Shown here one piece after another: positions 1 to 34,730 of a stretch of DNA of 64,000 nucleotides. Every line of letters begins with the position of its first letter. Position 1 is the first letter of the stretch. The translations under genes were made by a program, and so were the position numbers. A model generated the notes under the pieces. It saw only the letters and a list, made by a program, of their open reading frames with translations, searched no databases and was not told where the DNA came from. The DNA comes from Piscicola geometra (lineage: Eukaryota; Annelida; Clitellata; Hirudinida; Piscicolidae): positions 6,179,003 through 6,243,002 of the forward strand of contig OX030965.1 in the NCBI GenBank assembly GCA_943735955.1, written 5' to 3'.

Positions 1-199
1 GGAAATACTAAAAGATAAAAAACATTAATTAAAAACCAAAAAAACACACAGCAACCTCGATATAAATTATATTTTTAAATTCGGGAAAAAATGGACGCCA
101 CATAAATTACTTGGATGGCAAATCTTTGGCGTCGGGTCATAAAACAGCGTTAGTCTATCATGGGAGAGCTGTAGAACGCTTTGATATTAAGAGGCTGGG

Positions 200-500
200 G
201 TTAATTAATTACCTGGTATTAATTAATTAACGGACATTAATTAATTAATTGGTATTAATTAATTACCCGGTATTAATTAATTGCCCAGTATTAATTAATT
301 ATCTGGTATTAATTAATTATCTGGTATTAATTAATCATCTGGTATTAATTAATCATCTGGTATTAATTAATCATCTGGTATTAATTAATCATCTGGTATG
401 AATTAATTTTCTGATATGAATTAATTATCTGGTATGAATTAATTATCTGGTATTAATTAATTACCTGGTATTTGTGTATAAATTAAATGTCTGGTATTTT
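200..500. repeat. 18-bp minisatellite rich in TTAATTAA
   Basis: The unit is close to CTGGTATTAATTAATTAT. It is repeated about 15 times with substitutions (ATCTGG, CATCTGG, ACCTGG, CCCGG variants) and decays at the right edge. Each unit contains the palindromic octamer TTAATTAA or a one-base variant. No function is implied by the sequence. Confidence 0.85.
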
Positions 501-1144
501 TTTGTTAATTGGTTTTTAAGGATTAATTAATCATTTTTAAAATTTAAAAAAAATTATTATTCTGTTACCATTTAGTTCGTTTTCCGATACTTTCAACGTT
601 TATTCACTTTTTGATTTTTTTGGCCTAAAACAAAATTAATTAATTCAATTATAATGATTAATTTTTAAAATTAGTTGATGGCCTAATTATTCCAAACTGT
701 TGGCTCATAAAAGTCGGTAAATTCTTATTGAATCTTATTCAGAGCCTCTCACAATCTTAAGTAGGCAATTTGATTTAGGGAAGATGAATAACAAAACAAT
801 TTCAAACATTAATATCAATTTTTTATTTTTCAATCAACTCAATAACTTCTAAAATCTCGTCTACAAAAGCAACAATATCACCAACTTTTCACAACATTTC
901 GTCTATCGATTATTATCATTAATTTCCTTCAAATTATTTCTCCTAAAAGCAATCAATGAATTTTTTACCGAAAAAATTAATCTCCCAAGAAAAGACTCTG
1001 ATTAAACAAGATAATTTTAACAAAGCAAATACCAGCCTTCCCTTCTCGCACACACAGTCTGTGAATGAACGTATATTTATACATAGATTCATATATTCCT
1101 TGTGAAATTATATGAGAAAAAAAATGTAAAACGCTTTAGGAAGA

Positions 1145-1450
1145 TCTAGAAAAACTATGGTTTTGTTCTAGAAAATAGCAGCCCTCGTATACCCCCGAGA
1201 TTGTTTATCTTTGAGCTCTCACTCTTTCCGAAACTTAAAGTTCATTTAAGTATAGGAAAATATTAAAATTCAATAACTGAATTTTGTTATTTACCTTTTT
1301 TTATGTATTATTTACCTGTTCAAAGAAAAAAAGATCTTATCATTTTTTGCTCACTTCAACTTTTGGAGTTTTGAGACAAATATCTTCGTCCGGGGATATA
1401 CGAAGGGTCTTTGCCACTTTCTAGAACAGAACCAAAGCTATTCAAAAACT
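1145..1450. repeat. Imperfect inverted repeat, possible hairpin or MITE remnant
   Basis: The left arm (about 1146-1215) contains TATGGTTTTGTTCTAGAAA followed by CCCTCGTATACCCCCG. The reverse complement of about 1378-1446 contains AGCTTTGGTTCTGTTCTAG followed by CCCTTCGTATATCCCCGG. The arms are therefore about 65 bp, imperfect, and separated by about 170 bp. I saw no clear target-site duplication and no transposase frame. A hairpin in the 5' region of the neighbouring gene is an alternative reading. Confidence 0.45.
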
Positions 1451-1840
1451 CATTATGGAAAAAACCTTATAAACATAATTTAGTCAAAACTGTGTGAAAA
1501 ATTACATAAGCACACCCTAAATACACTAGCATTACTATTTTTAAAAGTTTTTATTTATAATTTGTTTTGTTTATCTATTTTGGGTGTTAATTTAGCTTAA
1601 ATTTTTTTCAATTGTGTTTTATGTATTGTAAATCCTATAATTTCAAATACTTGAGTTTTACAACTAGCATTACCTTTTAGTACTTGAGAATAGCTTCCAT
1701 GGCAACATATGGTGTAAAAAAAAGAAATTGAATGGTTTCTAGCGAGAGGAAAGTATTTTTTAGGCATAAGATCTCTAAATGTTGTCGAAAAGTTACTAAA
1801 AAACAAAGGAAAAATAGTATGATTTTTCATAAAGTTTAAA

Positions 1841-4800
1841 ATGACAAACTTACAAAGTAAAGTAATAAGTGCGATATTTTCTGAAGATGAGGCCAAGGTT
1901 TTCGAATATGTCAATTTATCCGATTCTAGTGATCTACAGGATTCCTTGGGTGAGTATTCAACGCTTCATTCAACGGTTAACCCTATTTTAAAACTAGGCT
2001 ATTTGTAGTATGAAATATTTAATTATTTAATAAATGATTAATTTCATTGCTAGTTTTATATATATATAAACTCAGACGAATCACTTAATTATTTAAAACA
2101 ATTATTTCAGAAATTGAAAATTTAGAAGAATTGAGACTTAATATTCTAAGAGTAGAAAATTCGACGCATATAAACCCAATGAAAGCAAACCTTGCAAAAG
2201 AAGTAACCAATCCTAAAAAGCCCGAAAGTTTAGAAAAGGGTATCAACAATGAGAAAGATGGTGGTGCTACTCAAGATGATGATTCTGAGGAGGAGGGTAA
2301 GGAGGATATAGAAGAGATTTTAAATGACGAAAAAATGAAATTGAACTTGAATTTTGAAGAAAAGCAAGCTCAAATTGATAACTCAAACTCCACAACCACT
2401 AAAAACCAATATAACAAAGACGGTAACTACAGCAGAAAAAACAACAGCATCAACAACAGAAACAACAACAGCAACCCTCAGAACAGCCTCAACCTACGAA
2501 ACAACAGCAGAAACTACTACTACTATGAAGACGAGAAAGATGAACGGGATGAAATGACGAGGTTGATGGAGGGGAAGAAGATGCAGAGGGTGGAAGCGAA
2601 GAGACACTGGAACATCCCCAGACTGAAGTTTCTTGATTCGAAAGACGACGATGATGATGATGATGATGATGATGGTGCGGGAAGGGATGATGATGGTGGA
2701 AGAGATGATGATGATGATGAGGGTGGGAGAGATGATGATGATGGTGGGAGAGATGATGATGATGGTGGGAGAAATGATGATGATGGTGGGAAAGATGATG
2801 GTGTTGGTAATAGTGGTAGAAGAGGGGATAAAAGAAAAGCTTCCGTTAATGAGAAAGTTGCTGTTCATTTTGGAGGACAAAATGGTAAGAAAAATGAGTG
2901 TCGGGGTAGTAATCTTCTTGTTGCTAATGGGGATTATGATAATAGTTGTCGTCATCATGATCATGATCATGATCATCATCATCATGAATATGGAAATGAC
3001 AAAAAGAACAGCTTTGGTAATTGTAAAGAAGTTGCTCATGAAGGCATGAAAAGTAATGAAAACAATAAAGAGGAAGACAACCCTCAAGAAAAAAACTGCA
3101 GCGATTCTCAAATACAAAAATGGAACGTATTGAAAAATAAGAATATTTCACAAGAAGAGCTCATAGAAGAATTAAGGAAAAATAAGAGTAGGTTTAAATT
3201 AGGGGAAAATAAAACGCAATTTACAAAAAAAGAAAGTGTGAGTGAAGTAGTTTTGATTCCTAATTTACGCAACGTTAATGCAGAGAATGACAAGCCTAAA
3301 GTTACACCGCTGTACAAGTACTACAAGAGAAACCCGAACAAAACTTATTCGGAAATCCACAAAGCGCAAAAACGATCAAAAAGTGTGGAGAAGGCGATTT
3401 CCAAAAACGGTGGAGGGAGTGATGGCAAGATTTTAGAAGTGAACAGAAACATTTATCCGAGGAATAAATCTTTTACTCCGAAAAGTAATTCGAATGAAAG
3501 GTTGTGCGATAGTAAAACTCCTGAAATGGAAGCAGAAAGAAGCGAAAAGGAAAGGATGTCGGTGTTTCAGAAAAAGTTTAATTTAAGGAATGGCTTGGAA
3601 GGCAATGTTGGAGAGTTGAAGCAACTATATTTTGACGCCAGCTCCAAAGCTCACAGCAATGAAATCAGCAATTTACACCACAACAAAACAAATTTTCTCA
3701 CCGAAAATATCCACAACAACGATTACGAAACCAACACGGACAACTACAACTACTACAACTGCAACACCAATAACAATGAAAACAACATTCAAAAACCTCC
3801 ACTCAAATCGAAAATCCCTGTTTTTAATTTTAAACAAATGCTAGCCAGAAACTCAACCTATCCAAAAACGAAACCTTCTCCATTAAAATCATCATCAGCA
3901 CCTCCACTAGCACAACGTCACCCCCCTCACCACCTCCCTCCACTTCCACAACTACAACAACAACAATTTTTAAACGCCCAACAACACACACAGCCCTGTA
4001 GTCGAGTTCAAAGTGTTGTGGAGTGTGGAGAAATGCATCAACATGTTGCACAACAAAAACAACACAATTCGTTAAGTCCTAATTTTCTCCAACGACATTT
4101 ACACTTTCAACAACAACATTTACAACTTCAACAACCACTGCACTCCCGAATACAACAACAACCTCAACAACATTCACAAAAACTTCAACAACAACAACAA
4201 CACCCTCAACAACCTCAACAACAACAACGGCAACCACAACGCAACGCTCCACACCGCAACAATTCAAACCTTCCTCTCAAAGCTTTCAACAAAAAACTCA
4301 ACAAATTGAAAAATGAAGATGAAGATGATGGTTTCGCCGAAGAAGATGATGATGATGATGACGTAGAGAAATTTGAAAACTTATCTGACGTCATCACCTT
4401 CAATAGTGACAGTCATTCGGCCAGGGCGATGTCAAATCGGGTTGTTATTATTATTATTCTAGTTTTAATAAAATTATTATTTACATATTTGAATGAATTA
4501 TTATTTACCTATTTTGAATAAATTATTATTTAATTATTTTGAATACATTATTATTTACATATTTGAATTAATTATTTTTTACATATTGGAATAAATTATT
4601 ATTTATTTATTTTGAATAAATTATAAATATTTTAATCTGTTTATATGCATATGTACATAAATATATGAATATGTATTTCGCAGGCTGTGCGATCGCACAG
4701 GATATCCTCCTGTGGTGATTTGAGTGCATCAAGCAGGAAAAATAACGTTGGTTCAATAATTGGATGTATTATTAATAGTTAATACAATTGATTAAATTAA

Positions 4801-6159
4801 TAGATTTGGTCTTTTAAAAATTTATTAATTGATGGAATAGAAATACTAACACCCTCAATCACTCACACACACACGCACATACGCACACATACACACACAC
4901 AGACACACACACACAAACACACACACAAACAGGGCTACAGACACTACACTCTGGAAGACTACAGGAAACTGAAGGAAGAACTGGTCTTGGGCATAAACCA
5001 AAGATCTCTGGGACCAGACCTTCGCAACGAAGAGTTTTACAATAAGGTGATGCCTACCGAAAGTTGCCCAAAAATATTCAATATATGGATTTTAATTCAT
5101 TTTATTTTTTTAATTATAAAAATAAGAAGAATATTTAATGGTTTTTAATAGTTCAAAGATGATAAAAAATGAGAAAATAAACTTTTTCTATTTTTCTTTT
5201 CCAAGAAAGAAAAACTAGAAAAACAAAAAAGCTATGCCCGCTTGGTTGAGCAGAAAAATAAGGAGGTATTGGCAAAGAACTCTTCTCGCAAAAACAAAGA
5301 ATTAGAAACAAGGAAAAACGACAAGCGAACTATTGTGAGAGTATATTGATGATTTGAATTTATTAATTGGTTTTTATTTATATTTAATTGATTTAAATTA
5401 AATTGATGTTAATTAATTATCCCGTTAGTGCTAATAATTTGAGGATTTTCCATAGATAGTTTTAAAATCAATAAATACTCAACCACACTCTAGGCAAAAG
5501 AATACTCCAAGAGTGTCCCTAAGCCGAAAACTAAAGAAATCTCCCGGAAAGATGTAACCAAAGATTCTAAAGACATTAGAAATTATTTGACTGATTATTG
5601 TAATGGGGTCTTCAACGCTGGAACTGGTGAAGTATCGTCAAGGTTTCCTCCCATTTACCCGGACTCGAGATGTACGTCGAAAAATAGATTTTCAATCATC
5701 ATCATCATCACCATCACTATCATCATCACCCTCATCATCATTTTTCTTCTTTTTATTTTGCCTACTTGCTGTGTGATTCACGGCAAAGCATTTTGTCTTC
5801 ATTTATCGCGTATAATTTGAAGAGAACTCGCCAAGAAATATAGCTTGCATTTATCAATCAACTCTCAGATATTAACCTATTTATAAAAACTTTTTTTTTT
5901 CAATTAAATTTTAATTATAATTATTTTCGCAATAATTGTCTATTTATTTAATTCGACTTCACCACTAATTCATCCCAAGTTATTAATTTCACTCCACCAA
6001 CAATGAATCCCAAGCTATAAACTCTCCTCCACCAACAACAATACAGCCTCTTTCACAATGGCTGATGTGATGAATTCGGAGAATGAAAGGTTGAAATACC
6101 TTAGGGAAAGACACCAGCAGGAAACGCTGAATATCAAGAATATGACGAGAAAGTTATGA
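1841..6159 (+). CDS. JHY: JHY-like (juvenile hydrocephalus protein homologue), 7 coding exons, 1011 aa
   Basis: Coding exons: 1841-1949, 2111-4440, 4684-4746, 4933-5046, 5206-5334, 5494-5671, 6047-6159. All junctions are GT-AG and in phase. The ATG at 1841 opens exon 1 and the TGA is at 6157-6159. The large exon 2 encodes a disordered, low-complexity region: an Asp/Gly/Arg tract near 2650-2800, a His run near 2950-2990, Asn-rich stretches and a Gln/His tract near 3940-4250. The conserved part is the C-terminus: YTLEDYRKLKEELVLG, then SLGPDLRNEEFY, a basic helix with YARLVEQKNKEV, AKEYSKSVPKPK, and a final LRERHQQETL helix. These match my recollection of the JHY (C11orf63) C-terminal region, needed in vertebrates for normal motile ependymal cilia. 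The name rests on that region alone; the N-terminal two thirds would not be recognisable. Confidence 0.75.
4860..4931 (+). repeat. CA-rich repeat ending at a 3' splice site
   Basis: An interrupted (CA)n tract with CG, TA and AA interruptions fills the 3' end of the third coding intron of the JHY-like gene. It runs directly into the acceptor CAAACAG before exon 4 (4933). There is no ordinary U-rich polypyrimidine tract there. Confidence 0.85.
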
Positions 6160-6854
6160 AACTGTGGTGATGACTTGATGAATAATTAGTTGGAATTATG
6201 AATTTTATTGAAGTTTAAAAACTTTTTTTGCATTATTTCCATGTTTTAATCACTCGTTCAATGCATTATTTCGTCACAAGAATTATCATTGTTGGATTTA
6301 CAATTACTTGACAGTACGAGAACTTTGTATATTGGTCTTGAAATGCTGAATTATTTATAATTCGATGTTTTGTGCAGCCCCCTGATATCAATGCTATGGT
6401 TCGTGTGAACCCCATGTTATTTAAAATATTATTTTTATTAAGCCACCCGGTATCTTGGGGTAGAACAGGATAGTTAAATATTCATCAGCTAAAGCACTGT
6501 TCTGGAAAATGATATTTAATGGTAATATTAATATTTCGTATGTTAGAAAATATTCAAACGAATTCAGACCCTTGGTAACATTTTGGGAAAGCATCATCAG
6601 TTTGTTCAATTAGGAAAAATTATAACCTTTGAAAGAAAAAACTAACTAAATATTTTTTACTGATCTAAGCAATACTTCATGAAATTTTTAAACTTCACAA
6701 GTCAATCTAATTTTTGGAGATAAATTCATAGCTGTTCGTTTCTCTATGTTAATTCATTTTTAATTTCCAAAGCTGCACGCTGGTTCTTAATATATTTTGG
6801 AAAGAAATCGTTTTATAGCTTTTGAAGTAATTACGATTTGTCGATTCAAATAAA
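6160..6854. other. Intergenic spacer between the JHY-like and La genes
   Basis: It holds the 3' UTR of the upstream gene and the promoter and 5' UTR of the La gene, neither of which I could delimit. No RNA gene and no coding exon was recognised. The two genes are in tandem on the + strand, 695 bp apart. Confidence 0.6.
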
Positions 6855-9800
6855 ATGACTGAAATTACTGAATTAGAAGCGAAAATTATTAGACAAATTG
6901 AGGTATTCCATGTTAATTATAAAATTTTGTTTCACGATATTTCTCAATATAATTTAACAAAACATTTTAAAATACGTTTGAATTTTAACCTTCAAAAGCA
7001 TTAATTAACTCAACTAATTTTTTCAGTATTACTTTGGTGATGTCAATCTAGGAAGAGATAAATTCCTACAAGAACAGCGAAAGTTGGATGAAGGATGTAA
7101 GACAAATATTTATTTCTAATAAAAGTGATAATTTTCGATAATAAATTTTATTTTATTTTATTGATCTTTCAGGGATAACGATGGAGACGATGCTCAAATT
7201 CAACCGACTTAAGCAGCTTTCGGACTCTCAAGAGGCCATCATTGCAGCCCTCAAGAAAGCCACCTCGGGATTAGTCGAGGTTCTTGCATAAATTTAGTTT
7301 TTTTTATAAACTATAATTTTAAAATCATAACATTTTTGTCCATTATATTATTATATTATTTGCTTATAATATTCCTTTATAATCACACATTTTTACCTAT
7401 TTTCACACATCTTTCACTCCCTCCACAATCAGATCTCTGAAGACTCCACAAAAATCAGAAGGTCCCTCGACAAACCTGTGCCAGAATTCACGAAGGAAGT
7501 GGCACAGGAAATGGCCGAGAGGTCTCTCTACGTCGTGAGTGAACCACCAACATAGCATCATCGACCACCAACACAGCATCATCGACCACCAACACAGCAT
7601 CATCGACCACCAACACAGCATCATCGACCACCAACACAGCATCATTGACCACCAACAGAACATCATTGACCACCAACACAGCATCATCGACCACCAACAC
7701 AGCATCATTGACCACCAACAGAACATCATTGACCACCAACACAGCATCATCGACCACCAACACAGCATCATTGACCACCAACACAACATCATTAACCACC
7801 AACACAGCATCATCGACTACCAACACAACATCATTGACCACCAACAGAACATCATCGACCACCAACACAGCATCATCGACCACCAACACAGCATCATCGA
7901 CCACCAACACAGCATCATCGACCACCAACACAGCATCATTGACCACCAACACAGCATCATTAACCACCAACACAGCATCATCGACCACCAACACAGCATC
8001 ATCGACCACCAACACAGCATCATTGACCACCAACACAGCATCATTGACCACCAACACAGCATCATTGACCACCAACACAGCATCATTGACCACCAACACA
8101 GCATCATTGACCACCAACACAACATCATTAACCACCAACACAGCATCATCGACCACCAACACAGCATCATCGACCACCAACACAACATCATTAACCACCA
8201 ACACAGCATCATCGACTACCAACACAACATCATTGACCACCAACACAACATCATTGACCACCAACACAGCATCATCGACCACCAACACAGCATCATCGAC
8301 TACCAACACAACATCATTGACCACCAACACAGCATCATTGACTACCACCGATCCATATTTCTCTTTCATCACTAATCCATACACTCCACCCATCCCATCA
8401 TTCATTCCACCACTCTTCTATAAAACACATTTTCATTCCATCAGAAATCCACCATTCCTGCATCTCCCACAATTCAATCCACAACCACACTATCATCATC
8501 ACCACAACCACATCATCACCCCCCTCTCCCTATCATGATCATCACACCCTCTCCCCATCATCATCACCACCACCACCACCACAGAAAGGCTTCCCGAAGG
8601 ACACGAAACTTGACGAGGCGATGGCGTTCTTTGAGAAGTTTGGCGAGGTGGAGCAGGTGCACATGAGGAAGGCGTCGAATAAGGAGTTCAAGGTGGTGGG
8701 TGCTTGTTGGTGGTGGTTTGGAGTGGTGTGCATGGAGGGGGTGGTTGGGGGTGGGATTTGATAGTTGGGGAAGGGTTTTTTTAGCAACACAATCCTTTAT
8801 TTGCAAGCAAATGAGATCAGAAACAAATAATTGCTTGTATGAGTTATTGTGGAAGTGGGGAAGAGGTGAGGAGGGTGGTGAATGCATGGGGATGATAGTT
8901 GAAATAATAACAGATTAGACGATGGTGATGATGATGATGACCTTGCAGGGGTCATGCTTCATAGTGTTCAAGGTGAAGGAGAGTGCCACAAAGTTCATGA
9001 CCTCTGATGACACCCTCTACCCTGGGGCCACGGAGATGGTGAAGTTGTACAAGTGAGTGGGTGCTCATTGTTTGATAATTACCATTAACACCATGTATTA
9101 GGCGCATCTGGTAAATTGGTTTTGTGTTAACTAAGTTTTAATTATTTAAAATGTATTTAATTTTAATTTTTTTCAAGGTAATTAAGTTCAATTTGTTTTA
9201 TAGTAAATAAGTTTAATTATTTTCAGGGTAATTAAATATAATCAAAATCTTTTCTCAATTATTCAATTAAAAATATTAATTGAACCCTATTATAGGGAAG
9301 AATACTTCAAGAGCAAGAGCACGACGAAGGCTGTTCAGAGTGAGAAGAAGAAGACGGAAAAGAAAGAAAAGGAAAAGGAGGTAGGATGGAGTGATGATGA
9401 TGATGATGACGGTCTGGTGGTGGTGGTTGTGGTAATGATGATGATGATGATGGAGGTCTGGTGGTGGTGGTTGTGGGGATGATGATGATGATGATGATGG
9501 AGGTCTGGTGGTGGTGGTTGTGGTGATGATGATGGAGGTCTGGTGGTGGTGGTTGTGGTGATGATGATGTGGTGTTGTTGGTGCTGGTGGTAATGATGGT
9601 AACCTTCTATGAAATATTCGGAATGATGTTGATTCTTTGTGGTCTAAAAGTTTATACCATACATCTCCATATTCACACTTCATCATCATCATCATCAACT
9701 CCACTTACATCATCATCATCTCCACTTACATCATCATCATCATCACCTCCACTTACATCATCATCATCATCATCACCTCCACTTACATCATCATCATAAT

Positions 9801-11225
9801 CATAACCACCAAAGGTGGTGAAGGGCAAAATGGTGACTGGATCGATATTGAGAGTGGCTGGATTGGTGGAGGAAACTAAAAGAGAGAAGGTTTGTGTGAA
9901 ATTACAGAATTTCCAGAATTAATTTAAAAATGTTATTTATATTATTATTATTTGAATATGATTAAATATTAGTTTTATGAAATTAATTCAGTGATAGAGA
10001 CCGTTTCAAATGTTTTTCTTACATTATTAATTATTATTGCTTTTATTATTTTATTTATATTATTCTTATTTTTGTTTTTTTTCCTTTCAAGGTGAAGGAG
10101 AAGTTTGAGGAGTATGGCAAAGTGCAATGGGTGGATGTGGATGTGGAGAAGAAGGAGGTGGGTGGTGGAGGGGATGGGATGGGTTGGGAGGGGGTGGGTG
10201 GTGGAGGGGATGGGATGGGATGGAAGGGGGTGGGTGGTGGAGGGGATGGGATGGGATGGAAGGGGGTGGGTGGTGGAGGGGATGGGATGGGATGGAAGGG
10301 GGTGGGTGGTGGAGGGGAGGGGATGGGATGGAAGGGGGTGGGTGGTGGAGGGGAGGGGATGGGTAGGGCGGTGGTGCTATTATAATTTGTGGAGTGGTGG
10401 TGGAAGAATTAAGAGAACATATATCCTTTAATTCGTATCCTATTTCATTTCCTAGTTTCCAATTCCGCCACTCCATCCAACTAAATAATTTTATAGAATG
10501 CAATCATGCAATAATAATGGTAATAATAAATAACTGAGAATAATAATAATAATAACAATAAATTATAAAAATTAACCATCAACGTCGTAGGCAAGGATAC
10601 GTTATTCGGAAGAGAACGAAGCAAAGACAGTGCTAGAGAAGGTGCTAGGCGCGTCCGAAGGGGGCGTGGTTAAGTTTGATGGACAGGAGGTCAAGTGTGA
10701 CGTATTGGAAGGTGGGTGGAGTGTGTGGGGGTCGAGGGATGCAGGGGGATCGTATATGCGGGGGAGGGGGGGGGAGTGTGGATTCAGGCTTATGGTGGTT
10801 ACAGTGATTTGTGTGTAGAGGGGGTGGTTGAGAATTGGCTTTAAAGAGTTTCTTTAGAGGAAATTCATGAAAAAATACCCATCCGTCCATCAATAGCCAA
10901 AAAGTCACATATCCATCCATCCATCCACCCCCAATTCATTTTCCTATCTATCCATCTATCCACCACCAATTCATTTACCTATCCATCCATCCATCAATCC
11001 ACCAGGTGAGGATGAGATGGAGCATTGGAAGGGTGTGGTGAGCGCCATGGGACAGAACAATAAGAGAAAAATGACTGGAAGAGGGAATCATAAGGTGAGA
11101 TGGTAGTGGAAAGGGAGGGTTATTGGTTGGTGAGATAAGGATGGAATAGGGAGGGTGAAGTAATATGTGGTTGTTTTTTTAATTTGTTAAATTTTTTTTC
11201 CCAGTCAAAGAGAGGAAGACGTTAG
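6855..11225 (+). CDS. SSB: La protein (lupus La / SSB homologue), 12 coding exons, 331 aa
   Basis: La binds the 3' UUU-OH end of new RNA polymerase III transcripts, protects them in the nucleus and assists their folding. Exons: 6855-6902, 7027-7096, 7173-7279, 7433-7534, 8585-8692, 8949-9052, 9296-9380, 9815-9889, 10092-10157, 10591-10711, 11006-11094, 11205-11225; all phases agree. The La motif (about 8-95) keeps the uridylate-pocket residues of human La: Q14, Y17, Y18 in [11 protein letters not shown]27 and F29 in RDKFL, and F49 in KFNRL. RRM1 (about 105-180) has RNP2-like LYVKGF and RNP1-like KGSCFIVF. An acidic/basic linker ([12 protein letters not shown]) leads to a C-terminal RRM (about 216-300, SILRVAGL ... 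VQWVDVDV). The basic end SKRGRR may act as a nuclear localisation signal. It is shorter than human La (408 aa), mainly after RRM2. Confidence 0.95.
7543..8349. repeat. 21-bp minisatellite, about 38 copies, inside La intron 4
   Basis: The unit is ACCACCAACACAGCATCATC plus G, with TTG/TCG, ACTACC and CAGAAC variants distributed unevenly. The unit is 21 bp (a multiple of 3) and few copies create stops, so long spurious ORFs occur on both strands. It starts 8 bases after the 5' splice site of the intron (7535-8584), whose 3' end is a CACCACC-rich tract. Confidence 0.95.
9405..9800. repeat. GAT/GGTGGTTGT repeats and CAT/CCTCCACTTA repeats at opposite ends of La intron 7
   Basis: About 9405-9580 holds four copies of a block of (GAT)n followed by GGAGGTCTGGTGGTGGTGGT. 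About 9678-9798 holds copies of CATCATCATCACCTCCACTTA. The GAT/GGAGGT and CAT/ACCTCC cores are complementary, so the two ends of the intron can pair with each other in the RNA. The acceptor at 9811-9814 follows directly. Confidence 0.8.
10158..10366. repeat. 36-bp G-rich minisatellite in La intron 9
   Basis: About six copies of a 36-bp unit containing GGGTGGGTGGTGGAGGGGAT and GGGATGGGATGGAAGG begin exactly at the 5' splice site (GTGGGT at 10158). The transcribed strand is C-rich, so the pre-mRNA is G-rich, with many runs of three or more G that could fold into G-quadruplexes. Confidence 0.9.
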
Positions 11226-11982
11226 GGATGGTTGTTCAAGTGATAATAGCTAATTATTATAAAATACATTTTTATTATTTTTCCCGTAATTATTTTCAAA
11301 TTCCGATAATCGTGGACTGTTTCTGTATTCCGGAAGATTTTAAATATTGTTGGTAGTCTCAATAAATTGCTGGATTGTTCGTTCGTAGAAGTATCGTTTT
11401 ATTAATTTTTTTTAAAACTTGAAAAGTTTATTTCAAAAATATTTTTCTTTTTTTACGAAAACATGAAGATGCTTGAGAGATTAATGGAATATTTATTATG
11501 AATATTTGCAACGCCTAAATGCTGCGGTTTCAATAACTTGAGCTAAAATTACCTTTTTTACATTTAATTAGAGTTACTTTTTTTATAAATAAAATATAAC
11601 CTTTTTGCTTTAAATGACAAAATAGAAAAACGAAAATTCTTGAAAAATGAATTAAAAGCATGCATAGAAATTCTAATAAATACAAACAATAATGGTGTGA
11701 ATTCAGATATGTTCTGTAATCCGAAAAAATATAAAACAAAATTCAGTTTTTAATGGAAAATCAGATCTGTGAAGCGGAAAAACTCAGATTCCATGAGTAT
11801 TCTTTACAGAACGAAAAAATGAGTTCAAAAAGTAAAAGTAAGTTTAAAGATGAAGTCTGCAAAGACGTTTTCAAACGTTTTTAATATCAACCATAAACTG
11901 CACTTTTGTATCTACCTTTTATCCATCATTCTTTTTTCACCAAAAAACTCAAAACCCCACACCACAAACCAACCACCACCAA
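11226..11982. other. Convergent intergenic spacer between the La gene and the cadherin
   Basis: The two genes end towards each other with 757 bp between stop codons. The La 3' UTR probably ends after AATAAA at 11361-11366. On the opposite strand TTTATT at 11492-11497 (AATAAA on the minus strand) is a possible signal for the cadherin mRNA. No coding exon was found. Confidence 0.55.
11361..11366 (+). terminator. Candidate polyadenylation signal of the La gene
   Basis: AATAAA lies 136 bp after the La stop codon and is followed by a T-rich stretch with GTTCGTTCG. The cleavage site itself cannot be seen. Confidence 0.5.

Positions 11983-34730
<22,748 letters not shown>

Larger units (their letters stand above)
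1..1840. other. Non-coding flank upstream of the JHY-like gene
   Basis: I see no supportable coding exon here. The stretch is AT-rich and holds an 18-bp minisatellite (about 200-500) and an imperfect inverted repeat (about 1145-1450). The last part, just before the ATG at 1841, should contain the promoter and 5' UTR of the JHY-like gene. I could not identify a TATA box or initiator with confidence. Confidence 0.6.

Noticed and set aside
2494..3117. 207-aa minus-strand Ile/Thr-rich frame
   Set aside because: Antisense of the GAT and CAT tracts in JHY-like exon 2.
7543..8349. CRISPR-like array
   Set aside because: Units are directly adjacent with no unique spacers, in a eukaryotic intron.
7488..8538. 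Frames of 278-305 aa on both strands in the 21-bp array
   Set aside because: Intron minisatellite with a unit divisible by three. The La exons before and after join in phase without it.
11530..11739. 69-aa minus-strand frame between La and the cadherin
   Set aside because: AT-rich, with composition typical of non-coding DNA, and beyond the cadherin stop codon.
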